DNA from: Gammaproteobacteria bacterium
GTDB lineage: Bacteria > Pseudomonadota > Gammaproteobacteria > Pseudomonadales > Azotimanducaceae
Length of the DNA: 64,000 nucleotides
Direction: 5' to 3'
Assembly (NCBI GenBank): GCA_012960535.1
Contig: DUBB01000009.1
Coordinates: 30,825 to 94,824 of the forward strand
The notes under the pieces are model-generated. The model made no database searches, was not told the DNA's origin, and saw nothing but the letters and a program-made list of their open reading frames with translations. This document shows, in pieces, positions 54,353 through 63,835 of this stretch (its first letter is position 1; each line of letters opens with the position of its first letter). The position numbers and the translations under genes were made by a program.

Positions 54353-56467
54353 TTATTGCTGCTGTGCCAGCAGAGATCGAGCTAAAGCTTTAATCCTGGC
54401 ATCAACCTGCAAGGACGCTGGCATCGATTCTATCAGTGCCAGTGCCTGGCTAGTGCGACCCAATTTCTGAAGTGCCAGCAGTCTGACAAACGCGTAATCG
54501 GGATTTAATGGATCAAGTTTACTGGCCATCTGCAGTTGTTTAACGGCGCCCAGGTAGTCCTCTTGCCTGATCAGCATTAATGCCTTGCTATACAGCAAAG
54601 GGCCAGCATCATTGATATTTTTTATACCTGAATCCAGTGTCTCCAAGACTTTTTCCTCATCGCCAGTGAGCCGGTAAATATCAGCAAGATTCAGGTAAAT
54701 TCCAATAAAGAACGGATCAATATCCAGGGCTTTAAGCAATTGCTTTATAGCCTGAGAAGTATCACCAAGCTGCAGAGCCTGCGCACTGAGCATCAGCCGC
54801 CCCTCCCCTCGCCAGGCACTCTGGGCCAGTGACAGGTCCAGTTCTTTCAGGGCATGAACGGCAGAACCAGGCGGTTTTGCCTTCTTTATAGCGGATCCCA
54901 TAGCGCGCGCAGCAGCCACCCGAATCGCGCGCCTGGCATCATCCAATAAAGGTGCCAGCATCGTTAGTTTAAGAGGGGCTGGTATATAAGCGGCCTGTTG
55001 AACCGCGGCAAGCCTTAGCAGATCCGAGCTGGAGGTAAGCGCAGCAGCCAGTAGATCCGGCCTTCTGGCAATCACCTGCGAGCTAACCATGCCCAGGGCG
55101 CTGGCCTGCTCGATAGCATTAAGCTCAGCATCCTGGGCCAGTTTAAAGCCCAGCAGCGGGTCAACCTGATGCCCGGACCTTAACGCATTCAGCATTAAAC
55201 GACCGGAAATCAGCGGTCCATCGGTTTCATCTAGGGCAGTTGAACCTTTATGGCTTTTCATCCATTGCTGCCACCGGTCTTCATGACAATCCTGGCAAAG
55301 ATCAGTGGAGCCGATAAGTTGATGTACCGCCGAGTCTGGCTTGGCAAACCGGTGATCCCGCCTGAAATCAACGCCCATGTATGTTTTACCTGGCATATGA
55401 CAGGTAACACACTGCGCTGCAGGACTACCCTGCTCATGTCGATGATGCGCTTCCAGATCATAGACCTGGGGATTATGACACTGCAGACACAGACCGTTAC
55501 CGGAAACCTTCAACTGATTACTATGGGCATCATGACAATCAAGGCAGCTCACGCCTGCAGCATACATTTTACTTTGCTGAAATGAACCGTATACATAGAC
55601 CTCTTCGGCTATCTGGCCATCGCTCTGATAGAAGGGTGGTTGAATCCATTCCGGCATAAAATGATCAAGAAACAGCTCCCCCGGCACAAAGCGATCGGTC
55701 AGCGGCGCGCGAAGACTGTGACAGGAAAAACAGGTATCCATGGCTGGCCTATGGTTGCCGGCCTGGCCGACCCAGTGGGCCACTTTCTCAGCAGGCGATC
55801 TCTGCCAGCCAGCCCCTGGACTCGACGTTGCTCTGGTAGTTATCGCCGTTTCGTGCTGCTCAGGTAAGGTATGACAGGACAGACAGCCCACATTCAATTC
55901 CGAAAACTGAGTGGCAAACCTGTCTCGCTCGACATCATAATGTCGCACCAGTCCCGATGAATGACAATCAGCACACATGCCATTCCAATTCTGCAAGGGT
56001 TGCTGCCAGTTGAATCTTGCAAAACGAGCTTCACCTCTAGCTTCTTCCATGTGAAACCAGTGTTGCCCGCCCTGGTCCTGATCCCGGCTGTCCCAGGCAA
56101 AAGGGACCACCTGCAGGCGGTCTTCTCCCTTGGCGATCAAGTACTGCTGCAAAGGATAATATCCGAAGGTATAACGAATAGCATAAATGCCGGTGTCGCC
56201 CTGCTCGGTCAATTCGACAAAGTAGGTTTCATCCTGTTCAAAAAAACGAGCCGTTAATCCTTCATAACTGACGACTTCACCATCGAAGCTCGCGCCAACA
56301 TGCGCCTGGTCAGCTACCTGCATCGACCTCGCATGATCCGACATCTGCCAGAGCGCAACCTGCTCGGCGTGACATCCGGCACAATCGGTATCAGCCGCCA
56401 ACGGCAACATCAGGAAAACATTAATTAACGTGAATACCCATATGAACTGAAACAAAGTCACAACCAC
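54353..56467 (-). CDS. Eight-haem-motif c-type cytochrome with HEAT-like and TPR domains
   Basis: A 704-residue exported protein with a signal peptide (VFTLINVFLMLPLAA). Eight CxxCH motifs occur in order: CAGCH, CADCH, CLSCH, CFSCH, CLDCH, CLQCH, CVTCH and CQDCH, the last three in QCHNPQVYDLEAHH, CVTCHMPGKTYMG and CQDCHEDRWQQ. After the haem part comes a helical repeat (LLDDARRAIRVAAARAMGSA), then TPR-like repeats (LQLGDTSQAIKQLLKALDID). This fusion is known as a multiheme cytochrome with tetratricopeptide repeats, of unknown redox partner. A GTG start is likely. Confidence 0.9.
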   Translation of the reverse strand: MVVTLFQFIWVFTLINVFLMLPLAADTDCAGCHAEQVALWQMSDHARSMQVADQAHVGASFDGEVVSYEGLTARFFEQDETYFVELTEQGDTGIYAIRYTFGYYPLQQYLIAKGEDRLQVVPFAWDSRDQDQGGQHWFHMEEARGEARFARFNWQQPLQNWNGMCADCHSSGLVRHYDVERDRFATQFSELNVGCLSCHTLPEQHETAITTRATSSPGAGWQRSPAEKVAHWVGQAGNHRPAMDTCFSCHSLRAPLTDRFVPGELFLDHFMPEWIQPPFYQSDGQIAEEVYVYGSFQQSKMYAAGVSCLDCHDAHSNQLKVSGNGLCLQCHNPQVYDLEAHHRHEQGSPAAQCVTCHMPGKTYMGVDFRRDHRFAKPDSAVHQLIGSTDLCQDCHEDRWQQWMKSHKGSTALDETDGPLISGRLMLNALRSGHQVDPLLGFKLAQDAELNAIEQASALGMVSSQVIARRPDLLAAALTSSSDLLRLAAVQQAAYIPAPLKLTMLAPLLDDARRAIRVAAARAMGSAIKKAKPPGSAVHALKELDLSLAQSAWRGEGRLMLSAQALQLGDTSQAIKQLLKALDIDPFFIGIYLNLADIYRLTGDEEKVLETLDSGIKNINDAGPLLYSKALMLIRQEDYLGAVKQLQMASKLDPLNPDYAFVRLLALQKLGRTSQALALIESMPASLQVDARIKALARSLLAQQQ

Positions 56468-56671
56468 ACCGCCGGCAAACCTCTGGGTTGATTTAAATTA
56501 TAGAGTACCCCGACTCGACTGTCTCAGTAACTTGCCTGCGGGCTGTGGGGCAATGGTAAATGTGCCAGATGTTGTCAGGCGGAACCCTTGTTCAGGCGAT
56601 AGCAAAAGGATGCCAATTGCTATCAAGAGGCGCATACTGGGATCATACCCATCCCATACAAAGGCGAATCC

Positions 56672-57439
56672 ATGCCAATCCAATTGCGTCAGATCGCACT
56701 GGTTGCTGAAAAACTCGAACCTGTTATTCAGGATCTAACCGAAATTCTCGGCATTGAACGCTGTTATGTCGATCCCGGCGTGGGGTTTTTTGGCCTTGAA
56801 AACACGCTGATGCCGATAGGCAGAAATTTCCTGGAAGTCGTTGCGCCGGTCAAGAAACATACCGCCGCTGGCCGCTATCTTCAAAGACGCAAGGGGGATG
56901 GTGGTTACATGGTCATAACCCAGGCCGATAGCCGCGCCACCCAGGCAGCTGCCATACAGCGGGCTTTAGACTCAGGCATTCGAATCGCTCATGAAACTGT
57001 TAGAGAAGACTGGCACCTGTGCCAGCTCCACCCGGGAGACCTGAAAGCGGCCTTCCTGGAGATCGAGTCAGATCAGTTTAATGACTTTAATGGTTACTGG
57101 ATGCCGGTGGGGGGTACCGGCTGGGAGGACAAGGTCAATCAAACCCGCACCATCGATATCACCGGTGTGGAATTGCAGTGTGAAAACCCTGCTGCGCTGG
57201 CCAGTACCTGGGGTCACATTGTCGACGCTGATCCAATCACAACAGAAGCAGGCGCATCGGTGGCGTTGAACAACGTGACCTTGCAGTTTGTCGCCATTGA
57301 AGACGGTCGCGGCCCAGGACTGTCCGGTCTGCATATTGATGTTCGCGAACCCAAGAAGCTACTGGAAGCCGCCAAGCAGAGGAACTGCTATATCACGGAT
57401 AACCTGGTTTCCATCTGCGGTATCCGCTGGTATCTCTAG
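56672..57439 (+). CDS. VOC-family (glyoxalase-like) protein
   Basis: A 255-residue protein with two vicinal-oxygen-chelate modules. The first runs from LRQIALVAEKLEPVIQDL to ENTLMPIGRNFLEVVAPV, where the Glu before VVAPV is a metal ligand. The second has DITGVELQCENPAALASTWG and LHIDVREPKKLLEA. It looks like the glyoxalase-like domain (PF13468-type) found beside lipid catabolic genes. Probably binds a divalent metal; reaction unknown. An AAAGGCG site precedes the ATG. Confidence 0.8.
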   Translation: MPIQLRQIALVAEKLEPVIQDLTEILGIERCYVDPGVGFFGLENTLMPIGRNFLEVVAPVKKHTAAGRYLQRRKGDGGYMVITQADSRATQAAAIQRALDSGIRIAHETVREDWHLCQLHPGDLKAAFLEIESDQFNDFNGYWMPVGGTGWEDKVNQTRTIDITGVELQCENPAALASTWGHIVDADPITTEAGASVALNNVTLQFVAIEDGRGPGLSGLHIDVREPKKLLEAAKQRNCYITDNLVSICGIRWYL

Positions 57440-57557
57440 CCTGCCATCAGGCAACAAATTTGCTGTTAACACGATGCACCAACACCAACAAACCAGCTAG
57501 GCTGACCCGGTTTATCCGGAAAACCGATTAACCGGTGGCATAAAGCCCTGCGCCGAG

Positions 57558-58514
57558 CTAACCCTTCGGTTGATCCAGATATTCACTCAACCCATAACCC
57601 ACTCGGCCATCATCGAGAGTGTATTCTGTCATGCCCTCGCCAACGTGCGTGTTCTCACCGCTGCGGCGGTTTCGCAGTGGGATATAACCCATTACCCGAC
57701 CTTTAAGCTGCCGCTGAGTCCCGTCCTGCATCTCTATATCTGCCGTCAAGCGGCTATGATATCGACTGTCTGGAAGATACTCGGTCGACAACCGAGCGGA
57801 TTTCATGGCTACCAGTTCCGATCCCTGTTGAAAAAGACCTCTACCCACGCCTTCGCCATTAGTTGTTATCACCATACCCAGGTCATCGCCAAAATTACCT
57901 GTAATCCATCGATAGGACGGTGTTGCCTGCCAGAATCTTGGCCCCCAGGAATGATCGCGCATGCCCCAGCCACTGAAACTGACAGGGTCTTCATCGCCCA
58001 GGGTGAGGTTGCCGGTTATGCTCATATGCTGCTCAGTATGTGAACGGGCAAACTCGTTACCGTCATCCACCTTACCGACGTGGCCATAGAGCGGCCCGAC
58101 TGCCGAATGGACCAGATCGATCGTGATCGGCTTTCTGGGGTTTGATTTGAATGCCTTACCGGGGTCTTGCATGTCCATTGGCCTGGCCATGAACAGAGGC
58201 TGCCCTGTATAAAGCGTGCGAATTCGCTCGCCGGGTTCCTGGACGTCGATAAGCAGTCCGCCGGCATTCCAGCTTTTGTTATCAGAAATATCAGGCTTGG
58301 CGTAATTAAAATACGCAGACCCATCCGGGTTCCATACAATGACGGTAACTTCTGCATAACCCTCGTTGGCGCGATTACCAATCCTGACGAAGCCACCCCT
58401 GTTCTGCTGCCGGTCGAAGAAATTGAAATACACAGACTCGTTGAAATTCGGTTCAGGCCCGAGTTCGTGAGTGTAATCATCTTCTGCCCGGATGTTGCCA
58501 ATGATCTTAGCCAT
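57558..58514 (-). CDS. CrtC/hydroxyneurosporene-synthase-like protein (DUF7064/7065 type)
   Basis: A 318-residue protein of the lipocalin-like, beta-barrel family. The core motif is SFSGWGMRDHSWGPRFWQ, followed by YRWITGNFGDDLGMVI. The N-terminal half has ESVYFNFFDRQQNRGGFVRIGNRANEGYAEV. Relatives are labelled hydroxyneurosporene synthase but are usually found in lipid or terpenoid degradation clusters without carotenoid genes. Enzyme role is unknown. Divergent from the acyl-CoA dehydrogenase pair. Confidence 0.7.
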   Translation of the reverse strand: MAKIIGNIRAEDDYTHELGPEPNFNESVYFNFFDRQQNRGGFVRIGNRANEGYAEVTVIVWNPDGSAYFNYAKPDISDNKSWNAGGLLIDVQEPGERIRTLYTGQPLFMARPMDMQDPGKAFKSNPRKPITIDLVHSAVGPLYGHVGKVDDGNEFARSHTEQHMSITGNLTLGDEDPVSFSGWGMRDHSWGPRFWQATPSYRWITGNFGDDLGMVITTNGEGVGRGLFQQGSELVAMKSARLSTEYLPDSRYHSRLTADIEMQDGTQRQLKGRVMGYIPLRNRRSGENTHVGEGMTEYTLDDGRVGYGLSEYLDQPKG

Positions 58515-58641
58515 GCGCTGCCTATATTATTCACCTTATGATTCTAAGACTATCACAACTCATAAAACCTATTGCAGTACTTGGCTTCTGGTCAATAATC
58601 GGGTAGAACACTCCTCGTAACAACAACGATAGGATGGCGCA

Positions 58642-59886
58642 ATGGCTGCAGCAGATCGAAAGGACACAACCGAGCAGGCGGAATTTCGGGAACAGTGCCA
58701 GAAATGGCTAAAAGCAAACCATCCGGGCAGGCCCCCGGTACAATTACCCCAGGGCGCACTTGAGCTCAGCGATCCTGCTGCTTTGCAATGGCTGCAGCAA
58801 TGGCAAAAATCAGCTTACGATGCTGGCCTTATAGGCTGCGACTACCCCCTCGACGTGGGAGGAGGTGGAAAAGAAAACTGCCAGAGCATAGCCAATCAGG
58901 AAATGCAGAAAGCCAAAACGCCTTATCTACCCAATATTATCGGTATGGGTATGGCTGCGCCTACCATCTTTTTTCATTGTCAGGATGAGGTAAAAGCAGA
59001 ACTGTTACCGAAACTGTTATCCGGTGAAGAAATATGGTGCCAGGGATTCAGCGAGCCCGGCGCCGGTTCTGACCTTGCCAATCAACAGACTTTTGCCGAG
59101 AAAGATGGTGACAACTGGGTTATCAATGGTCATAAAGTGTGGACATCGCTCGCCCACTTTGCTGACTGGATGATTCTGCTTTGCCGCACCGATAAGTCGG
59201 ACAAATATAATGGCCTGTCTTATTTTGCGGTTCCCATCAAGGCAGCGCTGGGTAAAGGCGTTACCGTGCAACCGTTGATCAAAATGACCGGTCAAACCGG
59301 TTTCAACGAAGTACTGTTCGACAACCTGGTCATTTCAGACCGTTACCGGATGGACGATGTAGGCGCAGGCTGGAAAGTCGCTATGACGACCCTGGCGCAT
59401 GAACGTGGTGCCGGATCACTGGTCACGCCTGCCTCAGGCGGTATGGCAATCGAAGAAGAAAGCGGCGTATCAGCAGGTAACATTGGCTCGCTTATCAGTC
59501 TGGCTAAACAACAGCATCGAGGCTCTGGACGAGCCGCAGACGATGCCTCGCTTCGTGATGAAATCATGAAACTCATGATAAGACAGGAGGCGCTGCGCCA
59601 GAACAGTCGCAGGGCGGGCGTGCCAGAGCTCACTGATCACCCCATGCGCATCCCCTTGCAGGGTAAGTTAGTTGGCACTGAGCTTAATCAGGATATTGCT
59701 GAGACGGCCTACAGAATAGAAGGTGCTGCCAGCACGCTGTATGTCAATGATCCGAACGCGCCTGCGGCCGGTCAATGGCCGCTGGCCTACATGAACAGCT
59801 TCGGGGTCACCATTGCCGCCGGCGCTAACGAAGTCCAACGAAACATCCTGGGTGAGCGTGTGCTCGGCCTAGCCAAGTCAAAATAG
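58642..59886 (+). CDS. Acyl-CoA dehydrogenase, subunit 1 of a likely pair
   Basis: A 414-residue FAD enzyme. It has WCQGFSEPGAGSDLANQQTFAE in the middle beta-domain, VINGHKVWTSLAHFADWMILL, and the C-terminal helical region with RIEGAASTLYVND. The usual catalytic-base position in the C-terminal domain cannot be judged by eye. It is nine bases from the second dehydrogenase gene. In actinobacterial steroid degradation such pairs (FadE types) form alpha2beta2 heterotetramers. Substrate may be a short side-chain or ring-type acyl-CoA. Confidence 0.9.
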   Translation: MAAADRKDTTEQAEFREQCQKWLKANHPGRPPVQLPQGALELSDPAALQWLQQWQKSAYDAGLIGCDYPLDVGGGGKENCQSIANQEMQKAKTPYLPNIIGMGMAAPTIFFHCQDEVKAELLPKLLSGEEIWCQGFSEPGAGSDLANQQTFAEKDGDNWVINGHKVWTSLAHFADWMILLCRTDKSDKYNGLSYFAVPIKAALGKGVTVQPLIKMTGQTGFNEVLFDNLVISDRYRMDDVGAGWKVAMTTLAHERGAGSLVTPASGGMAIEEESGVSAGNIGSLISLAKQQHRGSGRAADDASLRDEIMKLMIRQEALRQNSRRAGVPELTDHPMRIPLQGKLVGTELNQDIAETAYRIEGAASTLYVNDPNAPAAGQWPLAYMNSFGVTIAAGANEVQRNILGERVLGLAKSK

Positions 59887-59895
59887 GAGGATCAC

Positions 59896-61038
59896 ATGGC
59901 AGTAGAACCCAAAAATTTTGGATTCGGGGAAGATGAAACCATGCTCCGAGACTCCGCCCGTAAATTTATGTCAGACCATTGTTCTACAGACAAACTCCAC
60001 TCTCTGGTCGCCTCCGATTACCAGATTGACAGAGACAATCTATGCCTGTGGGACCAGGGCCTGTGGCAGCAGATTGTGGAACTGGGCTGGCCTGCTGTTT
60101 GCGTACCCGAAGCCAATGGGGGTATTGGCATGCCCCTGGTAGCCGCTGTCGCGCTGGCTGAAGAAATCGGTAAAGCAGGGTTTCCCTCGCCCCTGCTCGG
60201 TATATTCAATTCGACTTTTGTTTTAAGGGCGTGTGATTCTGCTGCAGCCCACCAGGCACTGGCCAGTATCGCCGGTGGTAAAACCATGACTCTGGCAATA
60301 ACTAACGCGGCAGGCTCATGGCACAGCGATCATACCGACGTTGAAGTCAATAAAGACGGTTCGCTAACCGGTGGCGCTTATTTTGTTCAGGATGCCCGCA
60401 AGTGCGAACAGTTTCTAGTCAGCGCTCGCGGCGATAAGGGTGTAGGGCTTTACCTGGTTGACGCTTCAGCATCTGGACTGACGCTCATACCCGATAGCAT
60501 TGTCGACCTGACACGCGACCAGGCGCATCTCAGTTTTAGTGATGTCGCTGCTGTTGAAGTGGCCAGCCCAGGCAAGGGTAGCAATGCAATCGCTAACGCT
60601 ATCCCGGCCATTTTATGTATTGTCTCCGCCGATATGGTCGGCGCAGGCGAATGGCTGCTCCAGACCACCGTTGAATACGCTAAAACCCGCATTCAGTTCG
60701 ACCACCCTCTGGGATTCTTTCAGGCAGTCAAGCACCCGCTGGTGAATGTCATGCTGCAAATCGATAATGCAAAATCCCTGACCTATCATGCTGCCAGTGC
60801 GTTCGATCATGTTCCCGAAAATGCCGAGCGAAGCGCACGCATGGCTAAGTCAGAGGCCAGTGACATGGCCGTATTCTCATCCAGTCGTGCCGTCCAGTTT
60901 CATGGCGGTATTGGTTTCACATGGGAATGTTATGTTCACTTGTTTTTCAAACGACAAATGCATAATCAGGTCATGTATGGCGATGCCAAATATCAACGAG
61001 CACACCTTGCCAATAGCATTATGGGACCGGCTAACTAA
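59896..61038 (+). CDS. Acyl-CoA dehydrogenase, subunit 2 of a likely pair
   Basis: A 380-residue relative of the upstream gene. It has ELGWPAVCVPEANGGIGMPL, ALAEEIGKAGFPSPLLGIFN, a reduced middle domain, and AVQFHGGIGFTWECYVHLFFKR at the C-terminus. A TAGGAGG ribosome site lies 6 bases before the ATG, overlapping the upstream stop codon, so translation is linked. The two halves probably share one FAD per heterodimer, as in heterotetrameric FadE enzymes; this is inference from spacing and family. Confidence 0.9.
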   Translation: MAVEPKNFGFGEDETMLRDSARKFMSDHCSTDKLHSLVASDYQIDRDNLCLWDQGLWQQIVELGWPAVCVPEANGGIGMPLVAAVALAEEIGKAGFPSPLLGIFNSTFVLRACDSAAAHQALASIAGGKTMTLAITNAAGSWHSDHTDVEVNKDGSLTGGAYFVQDARKCEQFLVSARGDKGVGLYLVDASASGLTLIPDSIVDLTRDQAHLSFSDVAAVEVASPGKGSNAIANAIPAILCIVSADMVGAGEWLLQTTVEYAKTRIQFDHPLGFFQAVKHPLVNVMLQIDNAKSLTYHAASAFDHVPENAERSARMAKSEASDMAVFSSSRAVQFHGGIGFTWECYVHLFFKRQMHNQVMYGDAKYQRAHLANSIMGPAN

Positions 61039-61083
61039 GCCCGATTCAATGCCTTCCGGGCAGCGATGACCGGCCCTGCCAGT

Positions 61084-61893
61084 TTACCTGCCTTTAAAAA
61101 CCGGCGGCTGTTTGTTCACGAAAGCCTGGCTGGCTGCTTTATGATCCTCGGTCATGAAGCACCGCATCATGTGCATGGCTTCCCGGTCGAAAACATCTGC
61201 CAGGGTGCCGCTCTGCGCCAGGTTCAGGTTCTTTTTCATATAACCTAAGGCCACCGTCGGTAACCCGGCAAGATAGCTTGCGTAGGCACTGGCCTGTGCC
61301 TCGAAGGTTTCCGCAGGCGCCACTTTAGTCACCAGGCCCATATTATAGGCTTCCTGGCCGGTGATAATATCAGCCGTAAAATAGAGTTCCCGGGCTTTAG
61401 CCGCGCCAACCAGGGAAGGTAGAAAGTAGGAACCACCATAATCACCGGATGCACCAATCTTGGAAAATGCAGTGGTGATCTTAGCGGTATCCAGAGCAAA
61501 GCGAAGATCACAAGCCAGGGCCAGGGACAACCCTGCTCCAGCCGCAGGCCCCGGGATGACTGCCAGGGTCGGCTTGGGCATTTCATGTAGCCAGCGCGAT
61601 AATTCCATGCCTCGACGCAGATTATGAACGCGCTCCTCCAAGGACGTCACCGCTGAGCTCTGATTGCCATCATCGGGGCTCGAAGCAAAACCCTTTACAT
61701 CCCCGCCAGCGCAAAAAGCACCTCCGGCGCCTGTCAGCACAACCAGCCTGACACTGGCATCTGCAGCCACTCTTGGAATCGCCTCGTTCAGTTTGTCCAT
61801 CATCGGTCCGCTCATCGCGTTACGCGCTTCTGGTCGATTCATGGTCAGTGTGCAGATCCCTGCATCGTGAGTTTCTATCAGGTGGTCTGGCAT
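61084..61893 (-). CDS. Enoyl-CoA hydratase/isomerase family protein
   Basis: A 269-residue crotonase-fold protein. It has NRPEARNAMSGPMMDKLN, the oxyanion-hole strand LTGAGGAFCAGGDVKGFAS, GPAAGAGLSLALACDLRFA and ITGQEAYNMGLVTKV. The Glu in the usual first catalytic position is not obvious. It might hydrate an enoyl-CoA made by the adjacent, convergent acyl-CoA dehydrogenase pair. An AAAGGAG site precedes the ATG. Confidence 0.9.
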   Translation of the reverse strand: MPDHLIETHDAGICTLTMNRPEARNAMSGPMMDKLNEAIPRVAADASVRLVVLTGAGGAFCAGGDVKGFASSPDDGNQSSAVTSLEERVHNLRRGMELSRWLHEMPKPTLAVIPGPAAGAGLSLALACDLRFALDTAKITTAFSKIGASGDYGGSYFLPSLVGAAKARELYFTADIITGQEAYNMGLVTKVAPAETFEAQASAYASYLAGLPTVALGYMKKNLNLAQSGTLADVFDREAMHMMRCFMTEDHKAASQAFVNKQPPVFKGR

Positions 61894-61979
61894 TGAGCAC
61901 TCCTTTCAGCTTTGTTATGACATAATCCAGAGCATACACTGCTCACTAAGCCGAAGGGAAACCAAACAAAAGCAGACCA

Positions 61980-62189
61980 ATGAATGCCCCTGATTTCAAA
62001 ATTGTCGCCCCGCGTTTATTCGACGCTGCTGTGGCTGCCTTTGCAGTAACCGATCAGCATGAATTTCTGGAAAGCAGATACCTGGACAGTAATGGCAAGA
62101 TAATTGCCAAAGTCGTTCGCCATGAAAACGAAGAAGGTGAACTTTTAGCTGAGGCTGATCTGATGATATCTACAGATCTGGGAAAAAGA

Positions 62190-62198
<9 letters not shown>
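61980..62198 (+). CDS. Small hypothetical protein
   Basis: A 72-residue acidic protein beginning NAPDFKIVAPRLFDAAVAAFAV, with no membrane helix, signal or known motif. Its stop codon lies inside the opposite-strand SRP RNA gene. The ribosome site is weak. The residue pattern looks protein-like, with alternating strands and charged turns, but I do not recognise a family. Position just beyond ffs may be conserved in relatives. Confidence 0.45.
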
Positions 62199-62289
<91 letters not shown>

Positions 62290-62296
62290 AGAAACA

Positions 62297-62325
62297 AGTA
62301 TAAAACAATTGGCGGCGCTTGGCAC
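62297..62325 (-). promoter_or_regulatory. Sigma-70-type promoter of ffs
   Basis: On the minus strand GTGCCA (62325-62320) and TATACT (62302-62297) are separated by 17 bases. The -10 matches TATAAT at five of six positions and the -35 matches TTGACA at four of six. The expected start, seven bases on, coincides with the CCACC 5' end inferred from SRP RNA pairing. Confidence 0.7.
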
Positions 62326-62360
62326 TAGACTCCGGCACAAAGCAATGCCCTCTAAAAATT

Positions 62361-62915
62361 CTAGGGCCAACGCTGCATTAATTCCCCAGGTACCACAGGG
62401 TGCACCGGTTTCAACCTGCCTTCAATTTCACCAAGATAGAGAAAACCCACTATCTGCTCATTTTCAAGCAGACCCAGACCTGATTTTACGGTCTCATCGT
62501 AGGCCATTGCGCCGGTTCGCCACATGGCGCCATAGCCCAGTGCAAAAATTGCCTGGGAAATGTTCTGCAAGGCAATCCCTGCGCTCAGCAACTGCTCTAT
62601 CTCGGGTACTTTCACATGCTCGGTCAGGCTGGCTATGCCCACAACAATAAACGGAGCCCGCAATGGCTTACGCCTTATTTTGTCAAGTTCAGCCTGGGTC
62701 GATTCCGGCTCCCGGCGAGTCAGGGCAGCAACGAAGAGATCGCCCAGCGCTGTCAGACCTTCACCGGAGATGACCAGGCAACGAAACGGTTTGAGCTGGG
62801 CATGATCCGGTGCCCTGGCGGCAGCGGCTTCCAGTCCAGACATTATCTCATCTGGAATATCGCCGCTTAATCGAGGCGATGAAACCCGTTGCGTTATCCA
62901 CTCTACCGGATCCAT
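62361..62915 (-). CDS. YdjA-like nitroreductase
   Basis: A 184-residue short nitroreductase. It has the FMN-binding start ITQRVSSPRLSGD, the motif ARAPDHAQLKPFRCLVISG, and a C-terminal GAMWRTGAMAYDETVKSGLG followed by ENEQIVGFLYLGEIEG. The length and APDHxxLxPxR motif are those of the YdjA group, the smallest NTR enzymes, which use NADPH and FMN. Physiological substrate is not known. A GGAGGAAG site precedes the ATG. It lies upstream of ffs on the same strand. Confidence 0.9.
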   Translation of the reverse strand: MDPVEWITQRVSSPRLSGDIPDEIMSGLEAAAARAPDHAQLKPFRCLVISGEGLTALGDLFVAALTRREPESTQAELDKIRRKPLRAPFIVVGIASLTEHVKVPEIEQLLSAGIALQNISQAIFALGYGAMWRTGAMAYDETVKSGLGLLENEQIVGFLYLGEIEGRLKPVHPVVPGELMQRWP

Positions 62916-63112
62916 GTGCTTCCTCCTGTGGGCTGCTTCACGACTGGTGTGACTCTGCCTATTGCAGCGTCCTGTTAGTTCTGACTCCTTAACCAGGCGC
63001 CTTCTGCCGCTGGCATCAATTATGCCAGATCCAAAAATATCCTGCGCCTATGGCGGCAGACATTGGTACACTTAACAGGCCATCTACCCATTCAACAGAA
63101 CGGCACCCCAGC

Positions 63113-63835
63113 ATGATACATGACCATCGACCTTTCCTGATTAAGCAAATCTACCACCGAATTGAACACTGGTACGCTCGCCAGTTCATCCAACCGCAAC
63201 TCGCCGACCTGGGCCAGGGCTATCATATGATGAAACCCTGGAACATTGATGTTCATGGAAGCGAAATTCGCATTGGCAGGCACGTTCATATCGTCACGGC
63301 AAAGGATCGGCGAGTGTCGCTGTCAACCTGGCAATTTCAAGATCTGCAGGGACACATCAATATAGGCGATCATGTCCTATTGTGCCCCGGCGTACGCCTC
63401 GACTCGGCCTCACAGATAGCCATCGGAGACAATTGTATGCTTGCTGCAGGTAGTTATGTTACCGATGCTGACTGGCATGATCTTTACGACAGAACTCGCG
63501 TCATTGGCACCACCCGCCCCGTCACCCTGGCAGATAATGTCTGGATAGGGGATGGCAGCATTATCTGTAAAGGCGTCAGTATCGGCGAAAACAGTGTTGT
63601 TGGCGCGGGTTCAGTGGTCGCAGGAGATATACCAGAGAACGTTATCGCCGCAGGAAATCCGGCAAAGGTCCTGCGAGAACTTGACCCGGCAAAAGAACTG
63701 GTAACACGGCAGGAAATATTTCGTGACCCCGAGGCGCTTCAGCGCCGCAACGAGCAGATCGATCGTTATGCCCTGCATAGTAATTCCCTGTCAGGCTGGT
63801 TTAGATCTGCCTTATTTCCCAGAAGAGGTGACTGA
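63113..63835 (+). CDS. Left-handed beta-helix acetyltransferase (LpxA-like, hexapeptide repeats)
   Basis: About 240 residues from the ATG at 63113; an in-frame start 21 codons earlier adds non-homologous sequence. The hexapeptide part runs from GSEIRIGRHVHIVTAKD, over INIGDHVLLCPGVRLDSA and IAIGDNCMLAAGSYV, to VTLADNVWIGDGSIICKGV and IGENSVVGAGSVVAGDIPEN. The ending VIAAGNPAKVLREL is characteristic of O-acetyltransferases such as NodL, WcaF and maltose acetyltransferase. It uses acetyl-CoA. Sugar or lipid acceptor unknown; no polysaccharide operon is adjacent. Confidence 0.85.
   Translation: MIHDHRPFLIKQIYHRIEHWYARQFIQPQLADLGQGYHMMKPWNIDVHGSEIRIGRHVHIVTAKDRRVSLSTWQFQDLQGHINIGDHVLLCPGVRLDSASQIAIGDNCMLAAGSYVTDADWHDLYDRTRVIGTTRPVTLADNVWIGDGSIICKGVSIGENSVVGAGSVVAGDIPENVIAAGNPAKVLRELDPAKELVTRQEIFRDPEALQRRNEQIDRYALHSNSLSGWFRSALFPRRGD

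Noticed and set aside
61038..61084. Intrinsic terminator between the second acyl-CoA dehydrogenase and the enoyl-CoA hydratase
   Set aside because: GCCCG and CGGGC can pair, but the loop is long and no T-run follows on either strand.
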